DNA from: JBBRCE01 sp038205115
Lineage (GTDB): Bacteria > Planctomycetota > Planctomycetia > Pirellulales > JBBRCE01
Reading direction: 5' to 3'
NCBI GenBank assembly: GCA_038205115.1
Contig: JBBRCE010000002.1
Coordinates: forward strand, 123,870 to 187,869
Length of the DNA stretch: 64,000 bases
Shown in pieces: positions 26,220 through 37,100 of this stretch (position 1 is its first letter; each line of letters starts with the position of its first letter). The translations under genes were made by a program, and so were the position numbers. The notes under the pieces are model-generated. The model saw nothing but the letters and a program-made list of their open reading frames with translations. It had not been told where the DNA came from and did not search any database.

Positions 26220-26687
26220 TCAACGGTCAGAGGTTAAATCGAGCTGGCTTTGCGGGTGAAAATCGGTCTGATGCACATACGCGCCACGCGCCACCGCCGC
26301 GCTGTGCGTGCTCTGTAACTGGGCCGCCACGGCATCGCGGCGAACGAGCATCTCGGCTTCGCTGACTTTTTCTTGCTGCATAATCTCGCCCAACAATCGC
26401 TCGCAGCCATTCATTTGCGCGGCGCAGGCGGTCCGGGCTGCCGGCGACGACCAAACGCGGCGCTCCGGATCTTGATTTCGAAACGGCGCAAGTCGCTGTT
26501 CGAGGCTTTGAATCCCGGCCAGTAGATGCTGCTTGCCGGACAACACGCGCAGCAATTGGTTCATGTCATCGTCGGCAATGAATTCCAACTGACGCCGCCC
26601 CAGTTCACGAACTTGCAGCAGCAAGCCATGCTTCTGATTGATCAATTCGGCGAGGATGTCCGTTTCGAGCCGCGACATGCGAGACAT
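26220..26687 (-). CDS. FlgN-like flagellar export chaperone
   Basis: The 155-residue product (ATG at 26687, preceded by GGGA) is mostly helical: LETDILAELINQKHGLLLQVRELGRRQLEFI, then LLRVLSGKQHLLAGIQSLEQRLAPF. This matches the FlgN/FliT-like pattern of hook-associated-protein chaperones, in which an N-terminal LxxLxxLLxxE-type helix leads. FlgN would deliver FlgK and FlgL to the export gate. Placement in a cassette with the flagellar regulators supports the call, but FlgN proteins diverge strongly and neither flgK nor flgL is nearby. Confidence 0.6.
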   Translation of the reverse strand: MSRMSRLETDILAELINQKHGLLLQVRELGRRQLEFIADDDMNQLLRVLSGKQHLLAGIQSLEQRLAPFRNQDPERRVWSSPAARTACAAQMNGCERLLGEIMQQEKVSEAEMLVRRDAVAAQLQSTHSAAVARGAYVHQTDFHPQSQLDLTSDR

Positions 26688-26706
26688 TGCTTCCCAAAAA
26701 ATGCGG

Positions 26707-29172
26707 TTACAGGGTTTTAAGCCAATCGAGCAATTTGGCCCAATCTTGTTGCGAGTAGTTGGTGGTGGCCAGGTAGTCCGCGTCGGGCTTGATCCGGCTG
26801 AGCACAACCTTGGCCTGTTCCAGTGTGCCGCGGGCTTTATCGTTGCGATTCAAACGCCGGTAGCAGGTGGCAATTTGCACATAGGCCTCAAGCGATTCCG
26901 GGGCGTACTGGTAGCGATTGGTCGCCGTGGAGTAGGCCTGGATGGCTTCTTCGTAGCGACCCAAATCAAAGAGCGCCGAAGCGCGGGCAAAATAGCAGTT
27001 GCGGAGGATCGATTGCTCCAGCGACGTCAGTTCCGATTGCTGTTGTCGGCGACTGAGGAATTGTTCGCAGCGTTCGTAACCGGTCAGCGCTTGCTTGAGT
27101 CGGTCTTGCAGTTGTCGCGCATGGGCCACACGCGACGTTTCGATGTTGTCCGAGGCCAGTTTCTGGCGCGGAATCGAGGCCGACTGCCGATACGATTCGG
27201 CAATCAGGTATCGTGCTTCGAGCGTTTGCGGGGCGTCCGGGTAGCGTTCGACGGCTTCTTCCAGACGATTGACGGCCGCTTCTTGTTGGCCGGAAATATG
27301 CAGCACGCGCCCCAGCGCAAACAGCGAATCGCGCCATTCGCGGCTGGCAGGCGCCAGCGCCGTGCCGTCGAGATTTTCGTGGAGCAGCGACTCAGCTTGC
27401 TTTAAATTGTTCTGCTCCAGGTACGCCCGACTGGCCAACAGTCGCGCTTGATAGCTGGCCGCATCCGTTGGATAAAACTCCAGGCATTCTTGCAATTCGG
27501 CCAGCGCCGGATCGAGATGCCCTAGCGACAATTGGCATTCGGCCAGGCTGACCAGCACGCGCGGTCGTCGTTTGCGAAGTTCGAACCGCAGGTAGGCATC
27601 AAAGGTTTTGACGGCGCTGCGGTAGTCGTGTCCTTCGAAGTAGGATTGGCCGCTCTTCCAAACGGCCTCGGTATAATCGCGAGTGTCGTAACGCAACGAG
27701 GCCAATTGCGCGTAAACGGCGCCGGCGTTGCGGAGTTGTTCGCGTGCTTGCCGCTCGGACGCGCGGACTTCATCGGGCGAGCGGTTTTCGGCTTTGTTCA
27801 AAATGGCGCGCGCCCAGGCTTCGTGCGATTGGGCAGCCATTTCGACGGTCTTCTCCGGCGGCATCAGCGGGTTCATCAAGCCGGTCATTTGCAGCGCCCG
27901 CTCGTAATTTTCGGCCTGTTGATATTGTTGATAGGCGTTGTTCAAGCGGTCGCGAAATGCCGACAGCGAAATCCAATTGTTGGCGTAGGACTGCGGATCG
28001 CCGGCATACGATGTGGCGTTTCGATAGGCTTCGATGGCTTCGTCGTCGCGGCCCATCTTTCGTAAGGCTTCGGCCATTTGCAGGTTTGCGGCCACGCCTT
28101 CGGGGCGTTCCATGTGCATTTTGGCGGTCCGCGCCCATTGATCGATCGCCGCTTTGACATTGCCCAACTGCGCGTAGCAGAGACCGATCAAGTACATCGA
28201 CCGCCGCGCGGCGTCGGTGGCCTGCATGGATCTGGCTTGTGGATTCCGAAAGACGGCGATGGCATCGTCGTATTTTTGATTTGCGATGGTGGTTCGCTCG
28301 GCGCGATTCTCGTCCGTGGCCGTCGCCAGCAGATTGGCGGCTTCTTGCATCAGCATTTGTCCTCGAATTACCGAGGCGCCGGCGCCGACGACGCCGTTGA
28401 CGGAAATTTTTTCGACCGTTTCGCGACAGCCCGGCAGATCTTCTAAGCTGAGTTGGATTTCGCTGCAAACCAGCAAACCGGCCTGACGATCCGCGTTGGT
28501 CAAATCGGGATCGGACAAGTAGGCCTGGCTGTGAGCCAAGGCTTTCTTGAGATCGCGATCGGCGCCATGCAAGTAGAGATTCATCAACATGCCGTGCAGG
28601 CTGGCGGAATCGGCTGGGTCGCCTTTGAGCGCTTTCTCTAGCACGGGACGGGCCGCGACAAATTGGTCGCTTTCGAACAAGCTCTTGCCGAGCATTTCCA
28701 GTCCCGCTTCCTCGCGACCTTCCGGAAAACCGAGCGCCTCGGACTGTTGCAGATGCCGCGCTGCCAGCAAGTGATAGCGGATTTGATCCTTGCCCCACAG
28801 CATTTGGGCCTGATGAGCCGCCACAGCGCCGCGAATATATGGCGGACCGCCAAGTTCGTCGTTGCTGAGCGTATCTTCTTCGCCGAGCAAATCGGCAATG
28901 CGGCTGGCTTCTTCGTAGTTTTCCGCGTCGAGCGCGCTGAACGCTTGCGCCAAGGTGTGTACGATTTTTGGCTTGGGAGTCGGCTTCGGCAGAAAGCGAG
29001 GCAGCACGAACGCCGGCAGCAAAACAAACAGCAGGCCCGCAGCGCTCAGAATCATCACCTTTTTGCTCGGCAAGCGCTTGCTCAACCCGGCCAGTTTGCC
29101 GCCAATGCCCGCAAATCGACCGGCCTTAGCGGCGGTTTGCGAATCGGGCTTGGGCGAATCGTGTTGGGCCAT
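26707..29172 (-). CDS. Large membrane-anchored TPR protein
   Basis: An 821-residue product with a basic cytoplasmic N-terminus, one membrane segment (VMILSAAGLLFVLLPAFVLPRFL, about 39-61) and then some 750 residues of tetratricopeptide-like repeats, for example NYEEASRIADLLGEE, DDEAIEAYRNATSYAG, RYEEAIQAYSTATNRYQYAPESLEAYVQIATCYRRL. The repeats would lie in the periplasm. It ends 19 bases before the FlgN-like gene and appears to be the first gene of the regulator operon. A scaffold or assembly role in flagellation is a guess from context; planctomycetes encode many unrelated TPR proteins. Confidence 0.7.
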   Translation of the reverse strand: MAQHDSPKPDSQTAAKAGRFAGIGGKLAGLSKRLPSKKVMILSAAGLLFVLLPAFVLPRFLPKPTPKPKIVHTLAQAFSALDAENYEEASRIADLLGEEDTLSNDELGGPPYIRGAVAAHQAQMLWGKDQIRYHLLAARHLQQSEALGFPEGREEAGLEMLGKSLFESDQFVAARPVLEKALKGDPADSASLHGMLMNLYLHGADRDLKKALAHSQAYLSDPDLTNADRQAGLLVCSEIQLSLEDLPGCRETVEKISVNGVVGAGASVIRGQMLMQEAANLLATATDENRAERTTIANQKYDDAIAVFRNPQARSMQATDAARRSMYLIGLCYAQLGNVKAAIDQWARTAKMHMERPEGVAANLQMAEALRKMGRDDEAIEAYRNATSYAGDPQSYANNWISLSAFRDRLNNAYQQYQQAENYERALQMTGLMNPLMPPEKTVEMAAQSHEAWARAILNKAENRSPDEVRASERQAREQLRNAGAVYAQLASLRYDTRDYTEAVWKSGQSYFEGHDYRSAVKTFDAYLRFELRKRRPRVLVSLAECQLSLGHLDPALAELQECLEFYPTDAASYQARLLASRAYLEQNNLKQAESLLHENLDGTALAPASREWRDSLFALGRVLHISGQQEAAVNRLEEAVERYPDAPQTLEARYLIAESYRQSASIPRQKLASDNIETSRVAHARQLQDRLKQALTGYERCEQFLSRRQQQSELTSLEQSILRNCYFARASALFDLGRYEEAIQAYSTATNRYQYAPESLEAYVQIATCYRRLNRNDKARGTLEQAKVVLSRIKPDADYLATTNYSQQDWAKLLDWLKTL

Positions 29173-29601
29173 CGTGGCGTCGATCCGGCAGCGGCACCTT
29201 CGTTACGCGACGCAAATCCATTTGCGCGGTCCACGAAGGTCGAAGAATCCGGCCAGTTTGTAACCGAAAACCGCAATCAGTGTCAACGGAAGTCCGCGCC
29301 AGCAACTGCAATCGAACAAACGCGACGCAGCGGCGGCCGGCGTTGCCCAGGCAATCGAGTCTCAGCTTAGCACGCCCAACCGTTTGCTAGCAGGCGAGAG
29401 CTACGGCTAATCGCTCGGTTGATCGTCGTAGTGCGCGCGCGCTCGATCATTCAAGCCGCAATTGTGATCCGTTGAATTCCACGGTTGAATGTTCCGCCGA
29501 TTCGCGATCAAACAGCAGGGTCTGCTAGCGGTACCAGCCCAATTGCGGCGCTGCTGCTCGCACGATGTCGCCCAAAAAACGCGCATGATTGCCGCCACGA
29601 A
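29173..29601. other. Intergenic region upstream of the TPR-regulator operon
   Basis: About 430 bases between the methyltransferase stop and the TPR gene start, both on the minus strand. It should hold the promoter of the TPR-flgN-kinase-regulator operon. I see no clear sigma-54 box, gene or strong terminator hairpin. Confidence 0.35.
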
Positions 29602-30624
29602 TCAGTCAGGCGCTTTTCGCCAGGTGTGTCGCAGCAGTTTCATCGGTGGATCGTTACCCTGAAATTGCCAGTCCCAGGATCGTTCGACGTAAAAACAATT
29701 CAGCATGTTGAGGGCGATCCAAGGATGACAAACCAGCGAACGGGCCAAGCGGTAGACTAACTTTGGATTGGAATAAAGCCCGTGCAACATTCGCTGCATG
29801 CGAAAGTCATTGGCGATCTTGTAACCCAGCGTGCCATCGACTTCGCGTGCGAGCGAAAAATACGGTGCCGCGCAGGCTGCCAACTGTCCATCCACCGGAT
29901 AGTAACCGCCCATCCAATGATGCAACAAACTGTAATGCCGCCGATCCGATCCACGCGGATGACGATACCAGGGCGCCAGCAGCCACTCCGGACGCACCGG
30001 ACGCTTGACGTGAATGGCCGTGTCCACATAGCGGGCGTCGGGCGTGTTTGGATCGAGCATCCGATGCACAATGGCAAACGACTCCCGATAAATGTCATCC
30101 ATCCGCCCGGCGAGCACATCGTCCGGCTGGACCCAATGTTCCAGAGAGCCGTTGGCGATTACGCCATCGAACTGACCTTGCCAGTTGGGTTCGTTCAGCA
30201 GATCGCGATAAGTGCAGCAATACACCTGCAGGCCAGATCGATTGCAATGTTGCACTTGCTCGGCCGAAACATTGACGCCCACCGCCTGCGCGCCGCGGCC
30301 TTTGGCTAGCTGCAAAAGATGGCCGTAGCCGCAGCCAATTTCCAGCAGTCGAAAGCCAGGGCGCGTGCAACCGACTTGATCGAGCAGATCGTTCAATTGC
30401 CGCTCGATGCCTTGTTCGAGCGTGGTGTCCGAGGGCAGATATTCGCCATCGGCCAGATCGCGAATGCCTACCGCTTCGGCCGCGTGGACCATCGTGTAAC
30501 AGAGTTTGACCAGCGGGATGGGCGTCACGTGCTGGCGCGGTTGCGGCAGCGGTCGATTGGCTAGGGAGTTCGGCAGTGTGTTGCCCACACGCGGCGTACG
30601 CAATTCGCTCTGGACGAAATTCAT
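29602..30624 (-). CDS. SAM-dependent methyltransferase, cyclopropane-fatty-acid-synthase-like
   Basis: A 340-residue class I methyltransferase. Motif I, LLEIGCGYGHLLQL (93-106), and VGVNVSAEQVQHCN correspond to the VLDIGCGWGG and GVTLSxEQ regions of the CFA/mycolic-acid cyclopropane synthase group. The C-terminal third (RHYSLLHHWMGGYYPVDGQL) is also like that group. The substrate, a lipid alkene or another acceptor, cannot be told from sequence. Start at the ATG at 30624 is supported by a strong ribosome site, AAGGAGGA, four bases upstream. No operon partner is evident. Confidence 0.75.
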   Translation of the reverse strand: MNFVQSELRTPRVGNTLPNSLANRPLPQPRQHVTPIPLVKLCYTMVHAAEAVGIRDLADGEYLPSDTTLEQGIERQLNDLLDQVGCTRPGFRLLEIGCGYGHLLQLAKGRGAQAVGVNVSAEQVQHCNRSGLQVYCCTYRDLLNEPNWQGQFDGVIANGSLEHWVQPDDVLAGRMDDIYRESFAIVHRMLDPNTPDARYVDTAIHVKRPVRPEWLLAPWYRHPRGSDRRHYSLLHHWMGGYYPVDGQLAACAAPYFSLAREVDGTLGYKIANDFRMQRMLHGLYSNPKLVYRLARSLVCHPWIALNMLNCFYVERSWDWQFQGNDPPMKLLRHTWRKAPD

Positions 30625-30913
30625 ACGATCCTCCTTCGGCTGCTTGGACCAGCATCAGGCCCGAAACACGCTATTACGCAAGAATTATATCGGTTGCGAA
30701 AGCGCGATTCCAGCGACCGGCAATTGAATGGCGATGTTTTTCGCGGCCGAGCATGGATCGCAGACCCGCACCACGAGCACGCCTAAGTTCTTCGCACGAC
30801 GTTACCCTAAGGAAACGAAGAATTATTTGCCGAAGCAGCGCAGCAATACACTGACGTGTCGCGGCAGCGCAAGCTGACAAGCGACGTCCTGGCTTCGCCA
30901 AGTAGCGAGCGAC

Positions 30914-32353
30914 TTAACGCTGCGGTTCGACAGGACGGGCGGCGTCGGGTATGCGAATGGCATTGAAGAGTGGGCAGCCGGTGAGCGCGGTCAATTCAAT
31001 TTCCGCCAGCACCGCTTCTTGCGTGGCATCGAGCGACTGCTGACGCGATCCGAGCCCGCGACGTCGGAGTTCGACGAGCTTGAGTAAATCCAATTGTCCG
31101 GCCGTGAACAACCGACTTGCATCGACCAAACTCTGCTCCACCAGCGGCGTTTCGCGTTGAATTTCGAGCGCATCCTTGACGCGCTGGCCAAAGATTTCCA
31201 GCCCAGCCTGAATGGCGATGGCCACTTTGGCTTGCGTTTGCGACAGATCTTCGGCCGCTTTGAGGCGCTGCGCTTCGGCGGTTTGGCGTTCGCCCTGTTT
31301 GCGATTGAAGATTTGCAGCGGCACGGAAATTTGACCGCCAACAAACACGGTGAGATTTTCGTCGATCTCGGTCGTCGGACCGGCGGTGATGTTGGCGTGC
31401 TGATTGGCGATCGCCAGTTGATAAGCGGCGTTCGCTTCACTGAGCGCCGCTTGTTTGCCGCGAATTTCCGCGTTGCAGCGGCTAGCAACTTCGAGCAAGC
31501 CTTGGAAGGTGAGCGTCTGATCCGTTTGGTTCAATTGCTCCAGCGGCAGAAAGTCGACGGCGGCAGTCACGCCCAGCGCGGACCGCAGTTCGTGCTGCGC
31601 TTGCCGATACGCCAGTGCGTTGGCTGCATCGATTCGGCGGGCATCAATGGCCTCCAATCGCGTGAGGATTACGTCGCCACGCGGGATTTGATTGGCCTGA
31701 AACAGTCGTTCGGTTTGCGTAATCAAGAGCTCGTCGAGCCGATAAACCGCGCGGCCCAATTCCAATTTGCGCTGCGCGTAGATCAGCGCTTGATAACGGC
31801 GGGCAACCAGCACCGTCAAGGCGACTTCTTGCTGCCGCACTTCCCAGGTGGATCGCGACCAGCCCGATTGCGCTTGGGCGCGGCGAAAATCGCCTTGGCC
31901 GCCGAGTTCGATCTCTTGAGTCAGCCCATAGACTTGCTTGACGCGATTGGGCGCGGTTTTGTCGCGATCGTTGACGGCCTGCAGATCCACTTGAGCCGTG
32001 GGATTGAACGGATAATAGCTCGCCGTGACGATCTGCGCACTGGCAATGCCCAGGTCGCGGCGTTTAACGGCCAGATCGGGATTGCGCTGCAAGGCCCAAT
32101 CGATGGCGTCGTTGAGCGTCAGCGGCACAAGCGTGATTTCCTGCGATGCACTTACCGGCGCGTTTACAGGCACGCGCACCGGAACGCCGGCGGAAATGGA
32201 TTCCGTCGGTGGCGGGGCGGGCAGCATTCGCAATCCTACGTGCTCGCCCACGGCCGATTGCGGCGCGACGGGCTCGCCGCCGTGCGTTGTCGCGGCGCGC
32301 AACGCTAGCGTCAGGCAGATGGCAATTGCAACTTGCAGAGCACGTGTTGGCAA
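30914..32353 (-). CDS. TolC-like outer membrane efflux protein
   Basis: Outer-membrane channel of a tripartite efflux system. The frame stays open far upstream, but the credible start is TTG at 32353, preceded by GAGG six bases away and followed by a signal peptide (MPTRALQVAIAICLTLALRAATTHG). This gives 479 residues. Two outer-membrane-efflux repeats are visible: the first from LTLNDAIDWALQRNPDLAVKRRDLGIAS, the second from LTFQGLLEVASRCNAEIRGKQAALSEANAAYQLA, each with long heptad-rich helices. It is divergent from the adaptor and pump genes at 32736-37402, with which it very likely works. Confidence 0.85.
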   Translation of the reverse strand: MPTRALQVAIAICLTLALRAATTHGGEPVAPQSAVGEHVGLRMLPAPPPTESISAGVPVRVPVNAPVSASQEITLVPLTLNDAIDWALQRNPDLAVKRRDLGIASAQIVTASYYPFNPTAQVDLQAVNDRDKTAPNRVKQVYGLTQEIELGGQGDFRRAQAQSGWSRSTWEVRQQEVALTVLVARRYQALIYAQRKLELGRAVYRLDELLITQTERLFQANQIPRGDVILTRLEAIDARRIDAANALAYRQAQHELRSALGVTAAVDFLPLEQLNQTDQTLTFQGLLEVASRCNAEIRGKQAALSEANAAYQLAIANQHANITAGPTTEIDENLTVFVGGQISVPLQIFNRKQGERQTAEAQRLKAAEDLSQTQAKVAIAIQAGLEIFGQRVKDALEIQRETPLVEQSLVDASRLFTAGQLDLLKLVELRRRGLGSRQQSLDATQEAVLAEIELTALTGCPLFNAIRIPDAARPVEPQR

Positions 32354-32735
32354 ATCGCACCTCGTTAGGCAGGTTGGAATGCGCGGCCAGCGATCGATGC
32401 GGTGGTATCGGAAAATGTTCTTACAGCAATCGTCCGGAATCGTCCGCGCGTGACGCTTGTTCATCATCGGCCGGAAAATCACAACTTGAGCAATTTGACG
32501 GCGACCCCCGGCCGCGCCTGTGCAATGCGTAACGCAGGCACAAACGGCACGGTCGATCTCATCGAACGTGTTCGAAACGCGGCTCCCAACGCAATCGAAG
32601 GGCAGGCCGCTTCGATAAACCATCAACTTTCCGTTGGATACTCGAAAAAATCCGCAAAGCAAACGGCACGCGTCCTCGACGCAGATTAAACTAGGCATGC
32701 GTCCGACAAACTCCGACTCATCACTGTGTAACGAT
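32354..32735. promoter_or_regulatory. Divergent control region of the RND efflux genes
   Basis: About 380 bases separate the TolC-like gene (minus) and the adaptor gene (plus). Promoters for both must lie here. No regulator gene of the TetR or MarR type is present next to it, and I see no obvious operator palindrome. The minus-strand reading frame through it is an antisense extension, not a gene. Confidence 0.4.
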
Positions 32736-34148
32736 ATGCGAAGATTTAACGGCTGGCTGGCAGTCGCCCCGCTGTGCGTTGTGTTTGTCGGTTGCGGCCA
32801 GCATGCCGCGCCGACCGAGCGGAACAGCAGCGCCGCGAGCGTAGACGAAGCCGTACCGGTGGTATTGGAAGCAGCCGAACTGCGGACCATGCAAGCAACC
32901 GTCGTCGGATTAGGACGCTGCGAAGCGCTGCCGGATCGAATTGCCTCGCTGACGCCGGCGATGGAAGGTCGCGTGAAGCAAATTGTGCCTCGGCTCGGCG
33001 ACTGGGTGAAGCAGGGCCAAAATATTGTGCTGCTGGATACGCAAATTGCCGAAGCCAACCTGGCGGAAAAAACAGCCGCCCGCGACGGCATGCAGGCCTC
33101 GCTCGAATTGTTGCAGGCCGAACCGCGGCCCGAGGATCTCAAAAGCCAGGAATTGGCCGTCGAACTGGCCAAGTCATCGCTCGAGAAAGCGCGGCTGGCG
33201 GTTGAGCGATTGCGACCGCTGCAGGGCAAAGAAATTTCCGCAGCGCAGATGTACGAAGCCGAAAATGTCGTCAAGCAGGCGCAGTTGCAGGTGCAGACCA
33301 GCGAGGCACAACTCCTCGTGCTCAAACTCAAACCGCGCGCCGAAGCCATTCGCGAAGCGCAATCGCGAATTCGTACGGCCAGCGCGCAATTGGAAACGGC
33401 ACAAGCCCAACTCAAATTGCTGACGCTCGTTTCGCCCATCGATGGCGATTTCGACAGCATCACTTGCCGGCTGGGGCAAACCATCACCGTCGGCACGCCC
33501 GTCGGTGAAGTTGTAGACGCCCGCACGCTGAATGTGATGGTTTGGCTGTCCGCCCGCGAAGCGGCCCGCGTAAAGGTCGGTCAAGCGGCCACGGTGCAGA
33601 TGGGCGCAACACAGACGGGCGTCGAGTCGGACGGCACACCACCGGCAAATGCCGAGCCTGCGGAAAGTAAAGCGCCCGACAAGCCTGCGGCCGATCGTGC
33701 CACCGCAGAAACTACGCCGGCTGAAAACGCGCCGCCCGAACAGCGCGCGTCAATTGCTGGCAAAGTCAGTTTTATTGGTCGCGCGGCCGATCCGTTGACC
33801 GGCAACTTGCCGGTGCGAATTCTGGTGGACAATCCGTCCGGTCAGTTGCATTTGGGCCAATCGGTATCGGTTTCGATCGTGATCCGCGAGAAACAGCACG
33901 CACTGGTCATTCCAGCGGCGGCACTGTTCGACGTCGGGCAGGGCCCGGTGTTCAATATTGTCCGCGACGGCAAGTCGGTCCGCGCCTTTCCGGAATTCGG
34001 CTTGCGTGATTCCCAGTGGGTCGAAGTGTTGGGCGAACATTTATCCGACCTCAAGCCGGGCGAACAGATCATTGTGGATGGCGGCTACAATTTGCCAGAA
34101 GGCAACGCCGTCAAGCAAGTGACCGCCAGCGCGGAGGGCTCGCGATGA
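32736..34148 (+). CDS. RND efflux periplasmic adaptor lipoprotein (HlyD/AcrA family)
   Basis: Membrane fusion protein joining the RND pump to the outer-membrane channel. The ATG at 32736 gives 470 residues with a lipoprotein signal (MRRFNGWLAVAPLCVVFVGC). The order is barrel-sandwich half (EGRVKQIVPRLGDWVKQGQNIVLLD), a long alpha-helical hairpin (about 110-225), the second half (LVSPIDGDFDSITCRLGQTITVGTPVGEVVD), then a beta-barrel interrupted by a Pro/Ala/Glu-rich linker near 290-335, and a membrane-proximal domain (HALVIPAAALFDVGQGPVFNIV). The stop overlaps the pump start by four bases (ATGA), so the two are translationally coupled. Confidence 0.87.
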   Translation: MRRFNGWLAVAPLCVVFVGCGQHAAPTERNSSAASVDEAVPVVLEAAELRTMQATVVGLGRCEALPDRIASLTPAMEGRVKQIVPRLGDWVKQGQNIVLLDTQIAEANLAEKTAARDGMQASLELLQAEPRPEDLKSQELAVELAKSSLEKARLAVERLRPLQGKEISAAQMYEAENVVKQAQLQVQTSEAQLLVLKLKPRAEAIREAQSRIRTASAQLETAQAQLKLLTLVSPIDGDFDSITCRLGQTITVGTPVGEVVDARTLNVMVWLSAREAARVKVGQAATVQMGATQTGVESDGTPPANAEPAESKAPDKPAADRATAETTPAENAPPEQRASIAGKVSFIGRAADPLTGNLPVRILVDNPSGQLHLGQSVSVSIVIREKQHALVIPAAALFDVGQGPVFNIVRDGKSVRAFPEFGLRDSQWVEVLGEHLSDLKPGEQIIVDGGYNLPEGNAVKQVTASAEGSR

Positions 34149-37100
34149 CGCTGGCGACTTCGCACGAGCCGGCGCCGCGCCGCGTGGAAACTTCGGCCGA
34201 CTCCGGCAATAACCTGGTGGGACGCGCGCGGCCGTACTTCGGTCTGATCGTGCTGACCGTGACGCTGCTGACGGCCTGGGGATTGTATTCGATGTGGCGG
34301 ATGCCCAGCGGCATCTATCCCGAGGTTTCGTTTCCGCAGATTGTGGTGATTGCCGAATCGGCCGGTCTCGGCGTTCGCGAAGTGGAAATTTCGATCACGC
34401 GGCCGATCGAAGAACGCATCAGCGCCGTGTTGGGCGTGGCCCGCGTGCGTTCCAAAACGATTCGCGCCGGCGCGGAGCTTAAAATCGATTTTACGCCGGG
34501 CACGGACATGGTGCAGGCGCTCAACGACATCCGTGCCAAATTGGCCGAAGCGCGGGCCACGTTTCCGGCCGGCACCGTGACGGACGTCGAGCGGCAATCG
34601 CCTTCGATCTTTCCGATCATCTCATTTGTCGTCACCGGCGGCAAAGATCCCACGGCGCTGCACGACTACGCGTTTTACGACCTGCGGCCGCGACTGGGCC
34701 GACTGGACGACGTGGCGTTTGTCACCGTGCAAGGCGGCGACGTCCGCGAAATTCTGATCGAAATCGATCCGCAGCGTCTGGTGGAAACGGGACTGTCGCT
34801 TGCTGACGTTTCCGATCGGATCGGCAAGGAACATCGGCTCAAGGCAGTCGGGCGATTGGATCGCGGCTCGACGCAATTTCAGGTGGTGACCGATCATCTG
34901 GCGGTCGATCCGCAGCAGCTCGAACGACAAGTCATCGCGGTCAAGAACAACCAATCGATTCGCTTGGGCGACATCGGCCGCGTGGTGGTCAGTCACGAAG
35001 ATCGCTCGATGGCCATTCGCGCCAATGGTCACGATGCGGTGGCACTGACGGTTTTTCGGCGATTGGGCGGCAACGCCTTGACGGTCAAACGAGAACTGGA
35101 CGCCGCGTTGGTCGTCGCCCGCACAACCGCGCCGGCGGGCGTCAACATCGTGCCGGTTTATGATCAGGGCGATTTGGTGCGGACGGCCATCGAGAATGTC
35201 CGCGACGCCATCCTGATTGGCGGTGCGCTGAGCGTGCTGATTTTGCTGTTGTTTCTGAAAAGCGTTCGCGCCACGCTGATTGCGTCGCTGTCGATTCCGC
35301 TGAGTCTGATTATTACCTTTGTGTTTTTGCGGCTGACCGGCGACACGCTCAATTTGATGTCGCTCGGCGGACTGGCCGTGGCAATTGGACTGATCATCGA
35401 CGATGCCGTGGTGGTGGTCGAAAATATCGCCCGGCATCTGGCTGCCGGCGAGCAAGGCGACGTGGCCATCGACCGCGCCAGTAAAGAAATCAGCGGCGCA
35501 GTGGTGGGCTCGACGCTGACCACCATTTTGGTATTTGTTCCGCTGGCGTTCGTGCATGGCGTGGTGGGACAATTTTTTCAGTCGCTGAGTTTGTCGCTGT
35601 CGATCGCGCTGTTGGTTTCGATGGTCATCAGTTTGACAATCATTCCGGTGCTGGCCGCCAAGTTTCTCACGGCCAAAGCCATGCCGGAATCGGGGCCAAT
35701 CTACAACTTTTTGGCCGAGCGATACGAACGTGTGTTGCGACTGGGGCTGCGCGTGCCGCGATTGATGCTGGTGCTATCGCTGTTGATGGCACTGCCAGCC
35801 TGGTGGTTGATCCGGCATTTGGATAGCGGCTTTATGCCGGCAATGGACGAAGGCGCGTTCATTCTCGATTACGAAATGCCGGTCGGCACTTCGCTGGCGC
35901 AAACCGATCGCGTGCTGCGTAAAGTCGAAGGCATGTTGCAGCAAATGCCTGACGTGGCGGGCTACATTCGCCGGACGGGCGCGGAGAACGGGCTGTTCGC
36001 CACCGAGGCGTTTCGCGGCGATATTTTGGTCAGCCTGAAACCGGCCGGACAGCGGCGGCGGCTACCAGAAATCTTCGACGATGTCCGCAAGCAAGTGGTG
36101 CTCGTGGCGCCGGAACTGGATAATTTCGAACCGATTCCGTTGATTCAAGATCAGCTCAACGACATGGCCGGACTGGAACGGATGGTCGAAGTCAAGATTT
36201 TTGGTCCCGACCCCGCCAAGCTGCGCGAGCTGGCCGACGACGTGCAATCGGCGATCGGCAAGCGGTTCACAATCACGCAAAAAGCTGCCGACGGTCAAGA
36301 AGAAAAGGTGGACGATCCGCAGCGCAAACTGCATTTGAAAGATGTGAATTCTCACGCTCGGTTGGGCAATCCGGATTTGGTCGTTAAGCCTAACGCGCTG
36401 CAGATTGCCCGCGTCGGCTTGACGATGCAAGACGTCGAGAATCAACTAACCACTGCACTTTACGGACAAGTCGCCACGACACTGCCACAGCAAGATCGGA
36501 TTACCAACATCCGCGTGCGATTTCCGGATTCGGTGCGGTTCGATCGTCAGCGTTTGGAGCAGTTGCCGATCAGTTTGACGACTGGTGGCTCGACGAATTC
36601 CGCCGCGACCACGCCAGCCGGGAGTTTGACGACGGGCTCCAGCGCGCCCGGTTTTGTGCCGCTGGGGCAACTGGCGTCCATTGAGTTGCAACGCACTCCC
36701 AACGAATTCTGGCGAGAAAATCAGCAGCCGGTGATCACTGTGACGGCCGAACCGGCCAGCGATCAGGATTTGGGCGCGGCCAATCGCGAACTGGCCCTGC
36801 GCTTGAACGAGCTGGTGAAATTTCCGCCCGGCTACCGCTGGGAGCTGGCGGGCAGTTTCAAGGCGCAGCAAGATTCGTTCACCAGTTTGCTGATCGTGCT
36901 GATGGTGGCGTCGGCAATGGTGTTTTTGCTGCTGGGTTTTCAGTTTCATAGCCTAACGCTGCCGATACTGATTTTTTTGACGCAACCGGTTTCGCTGGCC
37001 AGCGCCATGTTTGCGTTGTGGATTACCGGCACGCCACTCAATGTGTCTTCTTTTATGGGCGCGATTTTGCTCATTGGTCTGGACGTCAAAAACGGAATCA

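Noticed and set aside
32354..33526. N-terminal extension of the TolC-like frame to 870 codons
   Set aside because: It reads through the divergent promoter region and the complement of the adaptor gene; the signal peptide and ribosome site mark the real start at 32353.
34622..35572. Minus-strand frame of 316 codons inside the RND pump gene
   Set aside because: Antisense to a conserved RND transporter; His/Gln/Arg-rich shadow without motifs.
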